A stretch of 64,000 bases of DNA from Bacteroides sp. (lineage in GTDB: Bacteria; Bacteroidota; Bacteroidia; Bacteroidales; P3), in NCBI GenBank assembly GCA_023662825.1, contig JAMPIH010000003.1, forward strand, positions 62,001 to 126,000. The letters run 5' to 3'. Within the stretch, counting starts at the first letter, position 1. Every line of letters starts with the position of its first letter. Of the stretch, positions 36,575 to 46,128 are shown piece by piece. A model generated the notes under the pieces. That model worked only from the letters and a program-made list of their open reading frames with translations, made no database searches and was not told the DNA's origin. Made by a program: the position numbers and the translations under genes.

Positions 36575-39352
36575 TTATTTTTTGATTACTTTCTTAGTTT
36601 CTTGATAATTCCTGCCTTGCAGCAGAACGATATAGGTTCCTGCCGGCAGTTCCTTCAGGCTGACGGTCTGCCCCGAAACGGGATTTTCCCGTTGAAGCAC
36701 CACCCTGCCCAAAAGGTCGCAGACGCTTAGACGCTGCGCCGGTTCACCTGCTATCTCGATATACAGCATATCCTCCACGGGATTGTTGCAACGGAAACGG
36801 CCTTGAACCTCCGTGTCGGTTTCGTTCGCCACATTGCTTTCGGCCACGCGCACGTTATCCACCGTTACGCCGTAGCCGAAATGCGCCACGCCCTCGAAGG
36901 CCACGAAATATTCGGCACTCGGCTCGGGCAAGGCGATCAAGGTGTCGCGCCAGCGGTCTATGTTTCCTTGAAACGCCGCCAGAAGTCGCCAATCGGCCGT
37001 AGCCGAGTTCTTGGTATATACGTTCAGGTTATCCTGGTCGGTAACCCAGACCGGCTGGGCGTAACTGAACGAGAGCGCCGGATTCTTCAGCCTGCTCAAA
37101 TCCAGTTGGGGCGAGATGAGTTTGGTGGAGAAACCGTCGTAACTTTCGGCACGGAACATGGCGTTATACGAACCTTGGGCGGCGGCAGTCACCGGCGCTT
37201 CGGGATTTCCCACTCCGCTCAGAAACTGCCAGTCCACACTGTCCTTTACATATTCCTGTGTCCAGCAGGAAGGAATCTGTTCGCCCTCGAAACCTTCGCT
37301 CCAGGGAAATTCCTCCACTACATCGCACACCACATAAAGGCTGCGTTCAAAGTATTCGTCGCAGAGATAGGGCTCGGAAACACGCACGGTAAAGCGGAAA
37401 AGGCCGAATTCCTGCGGCGTTCCAGCCAACAGCCCGTTGGTGTCAAGACTTATGCCCTGCGGCAGGCTGCCTGCCACCACCTCGTAGGTATAGGCGGCAT
37501 CGGTGCCTGAGGCCTGCAATTGCAGGCTATAGGGACTTTCCGCATAGGCATGGGGCAGGAGTTCCGGTTCCAGAGAAAGCTGCACGCAGGAGTTTCCCGT
37601 TACCTGCACGCGCATGGTGTCGCAGCCGTCGGAGGTAAGGTAAACCAAGGCCGAATCGCGGCGTATGCCCTTGGGATTGTAGCGCACATATACCAAGCCG
37701 CTGCCGTCGCGCCGGCTTTCCACGTCAAAATCGCCACCGTTGACGGAAACCTCGAAAGGTTCGACCGTCCAGACCTTTACCGGAGCGGTAAGGTTGGCGG
37801 TCTTTATGGCGAAAGTATCGGCAGCCGAAGGCCGGTTGTAGTCTTCGGTGCGGAACACTTCAAGCGCCTTGCGGCTCAGGTCGATGCGCGGCGCGTTGGG
37901 GTCGATGTAAATCGCGTCCAATGTCTGCGCGCCCGTGTTGAGCGGATCCAGCCAATACCCTATCTGCGTAACGGAATCGGCGGTGGTGTCGGTACGGTAT
38001 TGGTTCCAATGATACCAGAACCTACCGTAAAACCCCACACCCGTGGTGTCGTTGCAAGAGGTGTTGCCGCCCGTAAGCGTGGCGATAAGCCGGTGTTCGG
38101 CATTGAAAATGCCCGATCCCGAAGAACCGCCCTCGGTTACCGAACGTCCGTGCTCAGTACGCATGTATTTTACCTCGAAATGGGCATTTTCGGCACCTTC
38201 GCTCTGATACATGGGCCATTTCGAAGCCTTCAGGTGACCCAGATGCGAGATTTTCTTGATGTCGCCCGCCGGATGGTGGATGCCTATCGCCGTGGAATCG
38301 GCGGGAATCAGGTCGCGCCTGTCCCAACCTGCATACAGCACGTTCCATTCTTCGGGAATACGCTGCGTAAGCTCGAGCAGCAGCCCGTCCGATCCGCCCT
38401 TCTGGGGAGTGGATGCGCGATACACGCAGCCCACCGCCGTCCTGGCGTTCAAAGGTTCGGCATCCTCGCAACCGGGCGCCTCGTAATGGAAAGTGAACTG
38501 CCATTTGGAGAAATCGATGGTTTCAGGATCCCCTCCCGAAAGGCAGTGCTGCGCGCTGATGATGAACGGACGGAGGTTCTGCGCCGTATTGTTCACCAGG
38601 GTTCCGGTACACAGATACCAACTCCAATCCACATACATCAGCATCTGGGCCACCGACTTCTTGGTCTCCTGCCAGTCGTTGCCCTCGCTGCAGTTGATGT
38701 TGATCGTGCACCATTCCGACTCACCGAACTTGGCACCGCCGACCTGCACGCCCTGGCGATGACGCACGCTCACCTGATTGAAACAATAGCCCAGGCCGTC
38801 TATCTGCAGGCGCAGTCGCTGCAGAAGCTGCGGAATATCCGCCTCGGTGGAGCCTTGAGGCGCCACGTATTCCAGCACCACGGCATCGCCCGGCAGCATT
38901 TCGGTACTGAACGGACCGCCCTGCGGGTGAGTGCGCTCTGTATATGCCCCCAACACCCGCGTGCGGCGCGGGGTGTATAGGTAAAGGCTGCTGCCCTGCG
39001 GCAACAGAAAATCGCCATAAGAAACGATAATGGCCAAGGCGCCCGGCAACTGCATGTGCAGCCGCCATACCAAGGTTCCGTCGGGTAACGATTCCCATTG
39101 CCCGGCGTTCTGCGGACTGTAGTTTACCGGCACGTTCACCGCCACTTTGGGCGCCATGCCGAGCGTGGAAGCGATCTTTTCCTCTTCCATCATCGCCTGT
39201 ACGTCCAGATTGTGTTCCACCACCTGCACTTCCGGCGCGGATTTCGCCTCCCCGAAAGCGAAGGAGGGAGGCGTTCCCCCGAACGACACCTGTGCCGCCA
39301 GGGGAAACGCCGCCAATCCGAACAAAAGGCTTGCAAGGATTTTCCTTATCAT
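36575..39352 (-). CDS. Trypsin-like (S1) protease with adhesin and T9SS domains
   Basis: A 925-residue secreted protease resembling bacterial lysyl endopeptidases. Signal peptide about 1-20 (FPLAAQ). A ~190-residue N-terminal region containing GDAVVLEYVAPQG precedes the S1 domain. The triad is His269 (ISAQHCLSGG), Asp near 321 (GGSDGLLLEL) and Ser near 410 (TEGGSSGSGIF), with paired cysteines as in Lysobacter-type enzymes. Putative-Ig-type β domains follow (about 590-700), then a cleaved-adhesin domain (SEGFEGEQIPSCW…, about 705-855) and a T9SS sorting domain (NNPVEDMLYIEI…LPAGTYIVLLQG). Protease and adhesin in one chain recall gingipains, but the protease families differ. Specificity for lysine is inferred only. 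Confidence 0.88.
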   Translation of the reverse strand: MIRKILASLLFGLAAFPLAAQVSFGGTPPSFAFGEAKSAPEVQVVEHNLDVQAMMEEEKIASTLGMAPKVAVNVPVNYSPQNAGQWESLPDGTLVWRLHMQLPGALAIIVSYGDFLLPQGSSLYLYTPRRTRVLGAYTERTHPQGGPFSTEMLPGDAVVLEYVAPQGSTEADIPQLLQRLRLQIDGLGYCFNQVSVRHRQGVQVGGAKFGESEWCTININCSEGNDWQETKKSVAQMLMYVDWSWYLCTGTLVNNTAQNLRPFIISAQHCLSGGDPETIDFSKWQFTFHYEAPGCEDAEPLNARTAVGCVYRASTPQKGGSDGLLLELTQRIPEEWNVLYAGWDRRDLIPADSTAIGIHHPAGDIKKISHLGHLKASKWPMYQSEGAENAHFEVKYMRTEHGRSVTEGGSSGSGIFNAEHRLIATLTGGNTSCNDTTGVGFYGRFWYHWNQYRTDTTADSVTQIGYWLDPLNTGAQTLDAIYIDPNAPRIDLSRKALEVFRTEDYNRPSAADTFAIKTANLTAPVKVWTVEPFEVSVNGGDFDVESRRDGSGLVYVRYNPKGIRRDSALVYLTSDGCDTMRVQVTGNSCVQLSLEPELLPHAYAESPYSLQLQASGTDAAYTYEVVAGSLPQGISLDTNGLLAGTPQEFGLFRFTVRVSEPYLCDEYFERSLYVVCDVVEEFPWSEGFEGEQIPSCWTQEYVKDSVDWQFLSGVGNPEAPVTAAAQGSYNAMFRAESYDGFSTKLISPQLDLSRLKNPALSFSYAQPVWVTDQDNLNVYTKNSATADWRLLAAFQGNIDRWRDTLIALPEPSAEYFVAFEGVAHFGYGVTVDNVRVAESNVANETDTEVQGRFRCNNPVEDMLYIEIAGEPAQRLSVCDLLGRVVLQRENPVSGQTVSLKELPAGTYIVLLQGRNYQETKKVIKK

Positions 39353-39361
39353 GATTCCTGT

Positions 39362-42300
39362 TTATTTACGGGTCTTTACCACACGCTGCATCAAACGCTT
39401 GCCGTCGGCGGTCTCCACCAAGACGATATACAGGCCGTCGTTCAGATTCAGGTTCAGCACCACCTGCCTGCTGCCGCCCGCCTGTTTCCTGGCCACCGTG
39501 CGACCTTGCATATCCACCATCTGCACATACTTGACGGGCAGGGAGGATTCGATGCGCAGTTCGTTCGTAAACGGATTGGGCGCCACATGCAGCACCTGCA
39601 CTTCAACGCCTTCGTTGGCCACATCCGTTTTCTTGAAGGTGGCCGCCAGGGTATGGGTGGCGGAGACTTCCCTGAAGGTGTAGCTGCGTACCGCGCCCAC
39701 CGAGGCGCCGTCCACCTTCACGTCTTCGATCTCGTAGCCTTCGCTGGCGGTAACGGCCACCTGCAGGCTGTCGCCCTGTCTTACGTTAACGGTGCCGGAG
39801 GGATTTACCGAACCGCCTTCGCCCGCGCTAAGCGTAACGGCGAACGTTATGGCCTCGAAACGGGCTTCGAGCGAGATGTTCCCAGTACATTCGAAACGGT
39901 AGGGATTTTCGGTGCTCAAGGCCGCATTGTCCTTATACCAGCCCGTAAAGCGGTAGCCGGTGTTGGCCGTGGCGGTCAATTCCACGTCTTCGCCCGCCAT
40001 ATAGCCGCCCATGCCCTGCACGGTGCCGGCGCCTTCGGGTGCAATCGAAACATTTACCATATAACCCTGAGGTTCATACACATACACGCTATCCAAGAGC
40101 AAGCGGTACTGGTCGGTGCAGTCGAAATGGCGGAAGGCGATATGCACCACTTCGTTGCGGTAGCCGTTCAGTTCCAGGGTAATGTGCTTCAATTCGTTGT
40201 TTTCCAAGGTTTCGGTATGGATGGGCGTAAAGAACAAGCTGTCGGTATTGGAATTGGTGGAAACCAACACCTGGAACTTTTCGGCGAAAGCGCCCGCATC
40301 GGCGGCCTGCACGTAAAACGAAAGGTATGCCTTGGAATAATTGAGCAGCAGACCGGGCGTCACCAGCCAGTTGTCGGGATTCACCGCTCCTTTTTCATCG
40401 TCCAAGGATGCCGAATTGGCGCAGGCCTTGCCGAAGGGCGCGGTAATGTATTCGCCCGTGGTGTCGCGGAACCAGGATTGAGCCACATCGGCGGAATAGC
40501 TAAAGTTATTCCAGTCCTTGTTCCAGTTTTCTTCTTCGAAACCGGCCACGAAAGGCAGCGTATAGGCTTTCTTTACCCTTACGCGCTTGGTGGCACGGTT
40601 GTTGAGCGCATTGCCGTCGCCGGTGGCTTCCGCTTCCACATAGATTTCCATGGATTCTTTATACGCGGCGGTCAAGGCTTCGGTTACGGTAATCAGGGTG
40701 TCTTTGCCGGGAGCCAGGGAGCCATTCCAAGCTATCGATCCGAGTTCGGTGTTATCCGCACCATACTTAATGGTAGCGGCGGTAAGGGCTTCGGTGCCGC
40801 TGTTGGTCAGCACGGCGCGCAAGGCCGTTTTAAGTGTCTGGGCGCCGAAAAGAGTGTCGGAGAGCTGGATGGCGGAAATTTCGGCATCCTTGTCGATTAA
40901 CGGACGAATGGAAAGGTTGTCGAAACGCATATAGGCATAGGATGTACTATTGTATTCGTTAACATGCGCCACGGAACGCATTATAAAGAATCCTTGGGCA
41001 AGATCCTTGAGATCCACCGTAAAGCGCACACGGCTCCAGCCCTCTGCTTCCACCTGCGGATACCCCGTGGTGAGACGGCTCACACTGTCAATAAACACCA
41101 CGTCTTCCCAAACAGGATTGGTGCCGAAAGCCAATTCCACGCGATCGGGACGGGTTGGATTGTCTGTCGCACGGTAAATATCCAAGCTTACTTCGTATGT
41201 GTCGTAGCGCAAATCCAACAAGGGAGAGACAAAGTATTCCGGTTTTGCTGCGCCAAAGGAATAATGCAGATAGTTTTCGCCCGAAGCGGGTTCTACCGGA
41301 TTATAACTCGGCTTGGCCTGCCATGGATTGGAGTATGCTGAATAAATGCTTGTCCAATAAGGATGTTCCGTATTTTCGAATCCTTCGGCAAATCGCCACA
41401 GACCGGGTTCGTAGATATGGGCGGCAAATTCGAAGGTGTTGTCGAAAACGGAAGCATCTTCGGGCAGCTCCACCTTAAACGCCAGATTGGAAACGGCTTC
41501 TCCGAAAGTGCAGGAGAAGGAAACGGTATCATAGGCTCCTACCGACACATTTTTACTTGGAGCCGTCGCCACCTGTTCTCCTCCTGCATAGAGGGTCAAG
41601 GTTTTGGATTGCGCCTGCGTGCCGTCATTATACACCACGGCCTTTATCACTGCTTGTTCGCCAGCCACTGCAAAACCATCTACCCAAGCGTTTACCAATG
41701 CAAACTGGTCGGCACGGTCGGCCAGCATGGGGCCATATATTTCGTCCACATTCATAGTGTTTCTCAGCGAGACGAGGGCCACATAGCGATTACCGAAAAA
41801 GCTATCGTTTTGGTCTGTAAATAAAAACTTCTGCAAGGTATAACCGCCCTTAAGTATGGTCGCCTTGGCCAAGGTATCCCAGTCCTTGGCATTTGTAGAA
41901 GTAAGAACGGCGTATTCGGATCCATTATCCCAAGTTGTCGAGGCATAAAAGCACAAGGAATCGGTGGCCGTCAGGTGCAAAAGAGGTGTAATCAACTTAC
42001 AGCCAACTTGGGAAGAAGCATGTGCACTCCCTCTATAACAAGATGTGTTGCCAGCATAATTCAAGACAGACCAGCCATAGCTTCCCAATGAAGTTTTTTC
42101 ACAACCCCAATATTTCGGAGGAAAGGTGCTGGAACTTACCTCCTCAAAGCCTTCAATGAAATATCCGACCGGATACGCCTGCAAGGAAAGCCCGATGACA
42201 TTATTGATATTGTTTTCATCTTCGGGGACACGAACCTCAAAAGCGTAAAGGCCGGCGGCAGGTATCGTATAATTAAATTCAAGCGTGTCGGACAACACTC

Positions 42301-43924
42301 CTGACGCCAAGGCCGCAATCGTTTCAGAAAGTTCTTCCTTACCATTGGCATACAAGGAAACTTTCAGATTGTCAATATTTCCCGTACCATGATTTTCCAC
42401 CCGCGCGCGTACCGTAACCTGTTCTCCGGCGTACCAATACCGCAAAGGATTATCCATTTGCGCCATCACGACACGGGCATCCTTGCTAAAGGAACTCAAG
42501 GCTATATTGCCTCCCACTTCATCCAGATAGACATAGACCCCTAAGCCATAACTATCCACCATAGCGAAAGCCACAAAAATATCCTTGTCTTTGTACTTGG
42601 AAAGGTCAAGACTATACTCTTTCCAGCTTTCCGTCATGGCATTCTCGCCACGTATGCCCCACACAGCAATCGTATCGGTAAAATCCGACATTCCCGATGT
42701 GGCCTGTGACACCAAAACATATATCTCCATGGCATCGACAGGCTTGTTTCCAATCCAGCTCAACCCAGACAATTTGGCGAAGAAAGAAAGGGCATCACCG
42801 TCTTGAACGCGCAATTGCGGGGTAATCAACGCCCGCACAGCCGCCTGGCCATTGACAAGCGAGTTTACGCCGTTCCAAGCCACACACCCCTTGGAAGATG
42901 TAGCACCATCCGAAGTATTCCACCATCCAGATGTTCCATATTGATCCGCGGTGGTGTAGATTTCCCAGTCTTTCGGAGGACGCACCTTGCCCGCATGAAA
43001 GTCCTCTACCAAGGTATTGACCGGATGTACTTCCACTTGCAATAAGACATTGTCATTAATCGTATTGTCATCGGCGGGGACATCCACTTTCAATTCATAT
43101 TCACCGACTTCGGCAAACGTATAAGAAAATTGCAGCGTATCGACAGCGCCTGCGGCTATCATTTTTTTCGCAATAATCGGACTTGCCCCCTCAGCGCCAT
43201 CAATGTTCACCGTCAATGTGCCGGTTACTTCAGATTCTGCCTTACCCCGGTTCTCCGCCAACACATTTATCGTTCTCCTATCTCCTGCAAAAACAACATA
43301 ATCAGGGCTCAAGAAAATCGATTTCAAATTGATATCGTTATCGAAACGCGCCAAGGGAATACCGGCCACCTCATCCAGGTATATCTGGGCAAGGTCGTTT
43401 TTCTGCAAACGGAACGCCAGAAAGATTGCCTTTCCATTATAGGCGCTTAAATCCACCGTCTGTTTTTGCCAAACGGCAGTAAACCCGCTGCCTTTGCTTT
43501 CGTTCCTGATTTCCAAGAGATCGGTTTTGAAATCGGTCAAATCCGGCGTGCTTTCGGAAAGCAGCACATTAAATACGGTTTGATCCATCGTATCCTTACC
43601 CGCCTTAATATAGAAGGTAAGCTCGTGATTGTCTGCCGTCGGTATCAACTGGGGCGTGATAAGCCAAGTGTCATTGTTTTCATTGTTCGAGACACTTGCG
43701 GAGCCTGCAGTTTCTGCGGCTCCCTGATAGGCCTTACTCCAAGAAGAAACTCCATGATTTACCGTACTCCATTCTGCCGGGGGCATTTGATAGGCTTCAA
43801 ACGACCCGAGCGAATCGATCATCTCTCCCTTGGAAAGATTCTCCGCCCTTGCCGTAAAGACAAAGGAGAAGAAAAACAAGGCCAGGAACAGACCTGCCCC
43901 GTGGAAAAACGCTTTTGCTTTCAT
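39362..43924 (-). CDS. 1520-residue repeat T9SS adhesin-like protein
   Basis: Signal peptide about 1-27 (FVFTARA). About five units of 250-280 residues each combine a cleaved-adhesin/choice-of-anchor-J domain with a CARDB-like β domain. Unit openings can be seen as SLGSFEAYQMPPAEW, LVEDFHAGKVRPPKDW, FIEGFEEVSSSTFPPKYW, FAEGFENTEHPYWTS and FVAGFEEENWNKDW. Two Gly-rich InlB-type repeats (about 1300-1450) precede the T9SS sorting domain (VAPNPFTNELRIE…LNDGLYIVLVET). The protein is probably a surface adhesin. It is the first gene of a three-gene operon with the protease (9-base gap) and the larger adhesin. No TAnnTTTG box was found just upstream. Confidence 0.85.
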   Translation of the reverse strand: MKAKAFFHGAGLFLALFFFSFVFTARAENLSKGEMIDSLGSFEAYQMPPAEWSTVNHGVSSWSKAYQGAAETAGSASVSNNENNDTWLITPQLIPTADNHELTFYIKAGKDTMDQTVFNVLLSESTPDLTDFKTDLLEIRNESKGSGFTAVWQKQTVDLSAYNGKAIFLAFRLQKNDLAQIYLDEVAGIPLARFDNDINLKSIFLSPDYVVFAGDRRTINVLAENRGKAESEVTGTLTVNIDGAEGASPIIAKKMIAAGAVDTLQFSYTFAEVGEYELKVDVPADDNTINDNVLLQVEVHPVNTLVEDFHAGKVRPPKDWEIYTTADQYGTSGWWNTSDGATSSKGCVAWNGVNSLVNGQAAVRALITPQLRVQDGDALSFFAKLSGLSWIGNKPVDAMEIYVLVSQATSGMSDFTDTIAVWGIRGENAMTESWKEYSLDLSKYKDKDIFVAFAMVDSYGLGVYVYLDEVGGNIALSSFSKDARVVMAQMDNPLRYWYAGEQVTVRARVENHGTGNIDNLKVSLYANGKEELSETIAALASGVLSDTLEFNYTIPAAGLYAFEVRVPEDENNINNVIGLSLQAYPVGYFIEGFEEVSSSTFPPKYWGCEKTSLGSYGWSVLNYAGNTSCYRGSAHASSQVGCKLITPLLHLTATDSLCFYASTTWDNGSEYAVLTSTNAKDWDTLAKATILKGGYTLQKFLFTDQNDSFFGNRYVALVSLRNTMNVDEIYGPMLADRADQFALVNAWVDGFAVAGEQAVIKAVVYNDGTQAQSKTLTLYAGGEQVATAPSKNVSVGAYDTVSFSCTFGEAVSNLAFKVELPEDASVFDNTFEFAAHIYEPGLWRFAEGFENTEHPYWTSIYSAYSNPWQAKPSYNPVEPASGENYLHYSFGAAKPEYFVSPLLDLRYDTYEVSLDIYRATDNPTRPDRVELAFGTNPVWEDVVFIDSVSRLTTGYPQVEAEGWSRVRFTVDLKDLAQGFFIMRSVAHVNEYNSTSYAYMRFDNLSIRPLIDKDAEISAIQLSDTLFGAQTLKTALRAVLTNSGTEALTAATIKYGADNTELGSIAWNGSLAPGKDTLITVTEALTAAYKESMEIYVEAEATGDGNALNNRATKRVRVKKAYTLPFVAGFEEENWNKDWNNFSYSADVAQSWFRDTTGEYITAPFGKACANSASLDDEKGAVNPDNWLVTPGLLLNYSKAYLSFYVQAADAGAFAEKFQVLVSTNSNTDSLFFTPIHTETLENNELKHITLELNGYRNEVVHIAFRHFDCTDQYRLLLDSVYVYEPQGYMVNVSIAPEGAGTVQGMGGYMAGEDVELTATANTGYRFTGWYKDNAALSTENPYRFECTGNISLEARFEAITFAVTLSAGEGGSVNPSGTVNVRQGDSLQVAVTASEGYEIEDVKVDGASVGAVRSYTFREVSATHTLAATFKKTDVANEGVEVQVLHVAPNPFTNELRIESSLPVKYVQMVDMQGRTVARKQAGGSRQVVLNLNLNDGLYIVLVETADGKRLMQRVVKTRK

Positions 43925-44254
43925 CTTTTAGTTGTTTTGGTTTGTAATTTTTGTTTTTTGCCCACATCCGAAACAAGATAAACAACTCATTGCCAATACT
44001 TTTACTTTCAAAAAACAGGCTTTTGAGTGGCTTTCCCGTTTCTCGGCAGTCGTGAAATTATAAAAAACGACCACATCCAAGCAAAAACAGACGATAGAAA
44101 AATGGTAGATATATTGAGTAAACAATTGACTAAAATATATCATTAATAATTTATTTACAATTGTTTATGAAAAATTTACCGATGGATTTTAAAATATACG
44201 CCATTGGCTTTCAGGGAAAACTTTATCTTTGCCGTGTTTTCTATCAAAACGACA
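43925..44254. other. Divergent intergenic region of 330 bases
   Basis: AT-rich DNA between the 1520-residue adhesin gene (-) and the TPR/LuxR regulator (+). It holds the promoter of the regulator. It is the only long non-coding stretch beside the adhesin operon and so is the likely control region for it, though no -7 box for the minus strand was seen. No small gene is supported. Confidence 0.6.
44224..44231 (+). promoter_or_regulatory. -7 box of the TPR/LuxR regulator gene
   Basis: TATCTTTG, a perfect TAnnTTTG, 23 bases before the ATG at 44255. A TTG at 44204-44206 is 17 bases upstream, slightly short. The box lies inside the longer open frame and so supports the later start. Confidence 0.6.
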
Positions 44255-46000
44255 ATGAGAAAGGCAAGTAGATTAATAAGTGTATGTTTTTTACTGAACA
44301 TATTGACAATCTTGTTTTTAAATGCAAAAAACAACACTTATTGCTGGGAAATCCTGCACAAGGAGTTCGATTCCGTGGCCGCCACGCTCGAAGATCTGGA
44401 ACCTGAGGCGCAAAATGTTGTATTACAACTTAACAAACTGGAAAACATAGCTAAAACGCAGAAAGATCCACTTCTGTATGCCCGCTACCGCTATTGGAAC
44501 GCCTACTTTAACGGAAATCGTTGGAACACTACGCAAAACAAAGAATCAAAAAGACGATATATAGAAGAAACTCTGATAAATATCGATAAACTAAGGTACG
44601 ATTATGACTACGCCCGCCTGGTGTATCTAAGCTTAGACATCAAGGGCGAACCCAACGGCAATTACCTGGAGCAGTACCGACAACTCAACGAAATCTTGCA
44701 TATCTTTATCAAATACAGGGATTTAAAAAGCGAGGCCGGTTGCTACCAGCTTCTGGGCATCTTGTTTTCGGAACTGCGGGAATACGGCAAGGCACTGGAA
44801 TACCTTGAGAAGTCGGATGCCAAATTCCGCGAGCTGGAGATGCACAAGTCACTGGTTTCCAACCAAGGAAACAAGGCCATCGTATATTACTACATGGGAC
44901 ATGTAGATACGGCCAAGGAAACCTTGCGCAACCTGCTCAACAACAACCTCAGCTGGAAAGACACCAATCTGGTGATTTCGGTCTATAACAACCTGTCGTT
45001 GATGACCGACAGCCTCGAGGAACAGATATACTGCCAAAATACATCCATCGCCGTGGTCAAAAGTTATTCCGGCTGGAAGCGAAACTATTACGACGCATTG
45101 ATATTCAACAATCTGGCACTCCGTTATTCCCAAACCGAAAATGGACTGGATTCCGCCATACTGCTTTATGGCAAAGCTATAAAATGCGCCCGGATCGAGA
45201 ACTCGCACCGTATCCTGCTCCACGCCCTTTCCAATATCTCCGATTGCTACGCTCAAAAGGGCGATTTCGTTAACGCTTACCGCTATATGACCCAGTTCCG
45301 GGAACTGCAGGACTCGGTAATGGGTTCAGGCAAGATTGCAGAAATAAACCGTCAGGAGGCGAGCAAGGCCATCGACGAATACCAGCAACGCATCAAGCTG
45401 CAAAACCAGAAAATCGCCTTGCAAAAGAAGCTAAGCACCTTTACACTCTTGGTCTTTATCCTGATTGCCTGCGTGTTGGCGGTAATCCTATTTTACCTGT
45501 GGCAGAAAAAGCGCTTGGACGGCATTGCCCTTAAGAACAAGGAACTGAAAAACAGGCAACTGCAACAGGAAATAGATCATAAGAATCGGGAACTGAGTTC
45601 CAATATGCTTATACTGAGCGAGAAAAAGCGTTTTTTGCAGCAAGTGCTGGTGCAACTGGAAAAATTCCGGGAAAAAAATTCCCTCAGCAGCTCCTGTGAA
45701 CTGGCCTTGCGCAAGATGATTACCGAGCATATCCGAAGCGAAGACGAATGGGAGTCTTTCAAGATACACTTCGAGAGCGTTCATCCAGACTTCTTCGGCA
45801 AGCTCAAGGCCCAATATCCCGAACTGACCCCGAACGACCTCAAGCTCTGCGCCTACATCAAGATAGGATTATCCATCAAGCAAATAGCCCAAATGACGGC
45901 CGTCCTGCCCGCCACCGTAAAAACCAACCGCTACCTGCTGCGCAAGAAATTCCACCTAAGCGAAGAACAATCGCTCGACTCGTTTATATTTAACGTGTAG
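44255..46000 (+). CDS. Membrane-anchored TPR regulator with LuxR-type HTH
   Basis: A 581-residue protein. An N-terminal hydrophobic segment (about 7-25, signal or anchor) is followed by a TPR-like helical sensor region (about 50-370; repeats such as EYGKALEYLEKSDAKFRE). A membrane segment lies near 390-415 (FTLLVFILIACVLAVILFYLW), then a coiled coil (about 415-480) and a C-terminal helix-turn-helix (LTPNDLKLCAYIKIGLSIKQIAQMTA…LRKKFHL). The architecture is typical of Bacteroidetes one-component membrane regulators whose HTH lies in the cytoplasm. It is divergent from the T9SS adhesin/protease operon, so control of that operon is plausible but unproven. The start at 44255 follows a perfect promoter box. 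Confidence 0.85.
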   Translation: MRKASRLISVCFLLNILTILFLNAKNNTYCWEILHKEFDSVAATLEDLEPEAQNVVLQLNKLENIAKTQKDPLLYARYRYWNAYFNGNRWNTTQNKESKRRYIEETLINIDKLRYDYDYARLVYLSLDIKGEPNGNYLEQYRQLNEILHIFIKYRDLKSEAGCYQLLGILFSELREYGKALEYLEKSDAKFRELEMHKSLVSNQGNKAIVYYYMGHVDTAKETLRNLLNNNLSWKDTNLVISVYNNLSLMTDSLEEQIYCQNTSIAVVKSYSGWKRNYYDALIFNNLALRYSQTENGLDSAILLYGKAIKCARIENSHRILLHALSNISDCYAQKGDFVNAYRYMTQFRELQDSVMGSGKIAEINRQEASKAIDEYQQRIKLQNQKIALQKKLSTFTLLVFILIACVLAVILFYLWQKKRLDGIALKNKELKNRQLQQEIDHKNRELSSNMLILSEKKRFLQQVLVQLEKFREKNSLSSSCELALRKMITEHIRSEDEWESFKIHFESVHPDFFGKLKAQYPELTPNDLKLCAYIKIGLSIKQIAQMTAVLPATVKTNRYLLRKKFHLSEEQSLDSFIFNV

Positions 46001-46029
46001 CCTTAAATATCTCCTTCAGCAAAAGGCAG

Positions 46030-46115
46030 AATCGGCTCAAAAATCCATTCATAAGAATAAAAATCGGCTCAATTTGAGCCGATTCTACGATAAAAAGTCG
46101 TAATTTTGAGCCGAT
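46030..46115. promoter_or_regulatory. Nested four-site operator before the fic gene
   Basis: Four copies of an 11-base site, AATCGGCTCAA or its complement: 46030-46040 (forward), 46062-46072 (forward), 46074-46084 (reverse, perfect), 46106-46115 (reverse, 10 of 11). The inner pair forms a perfect palindrome with a 1-base centre. The outer sites lie 32 bases on either side, giving a symmetric nested arrangement of about three helical turns. The last site overlaps the -7 box, which suits repression. Confidence 0.75.
46101..46108 (+). promoter_or_regulatory. -7 box of fic inside operator site 4
   Basis: TAATTTTG, a perfect TAnnTTTG, 20 bases before the ATG at 46129. Its last three bases belong to the reverse operator site at 46106-46115. 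A TTTG at 46073-46076 lies 24 bases upstream, longer than the usual spacing. Confidence 0.6.
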
Positions 46116-46128
46116 AAACGAAGGTGTC

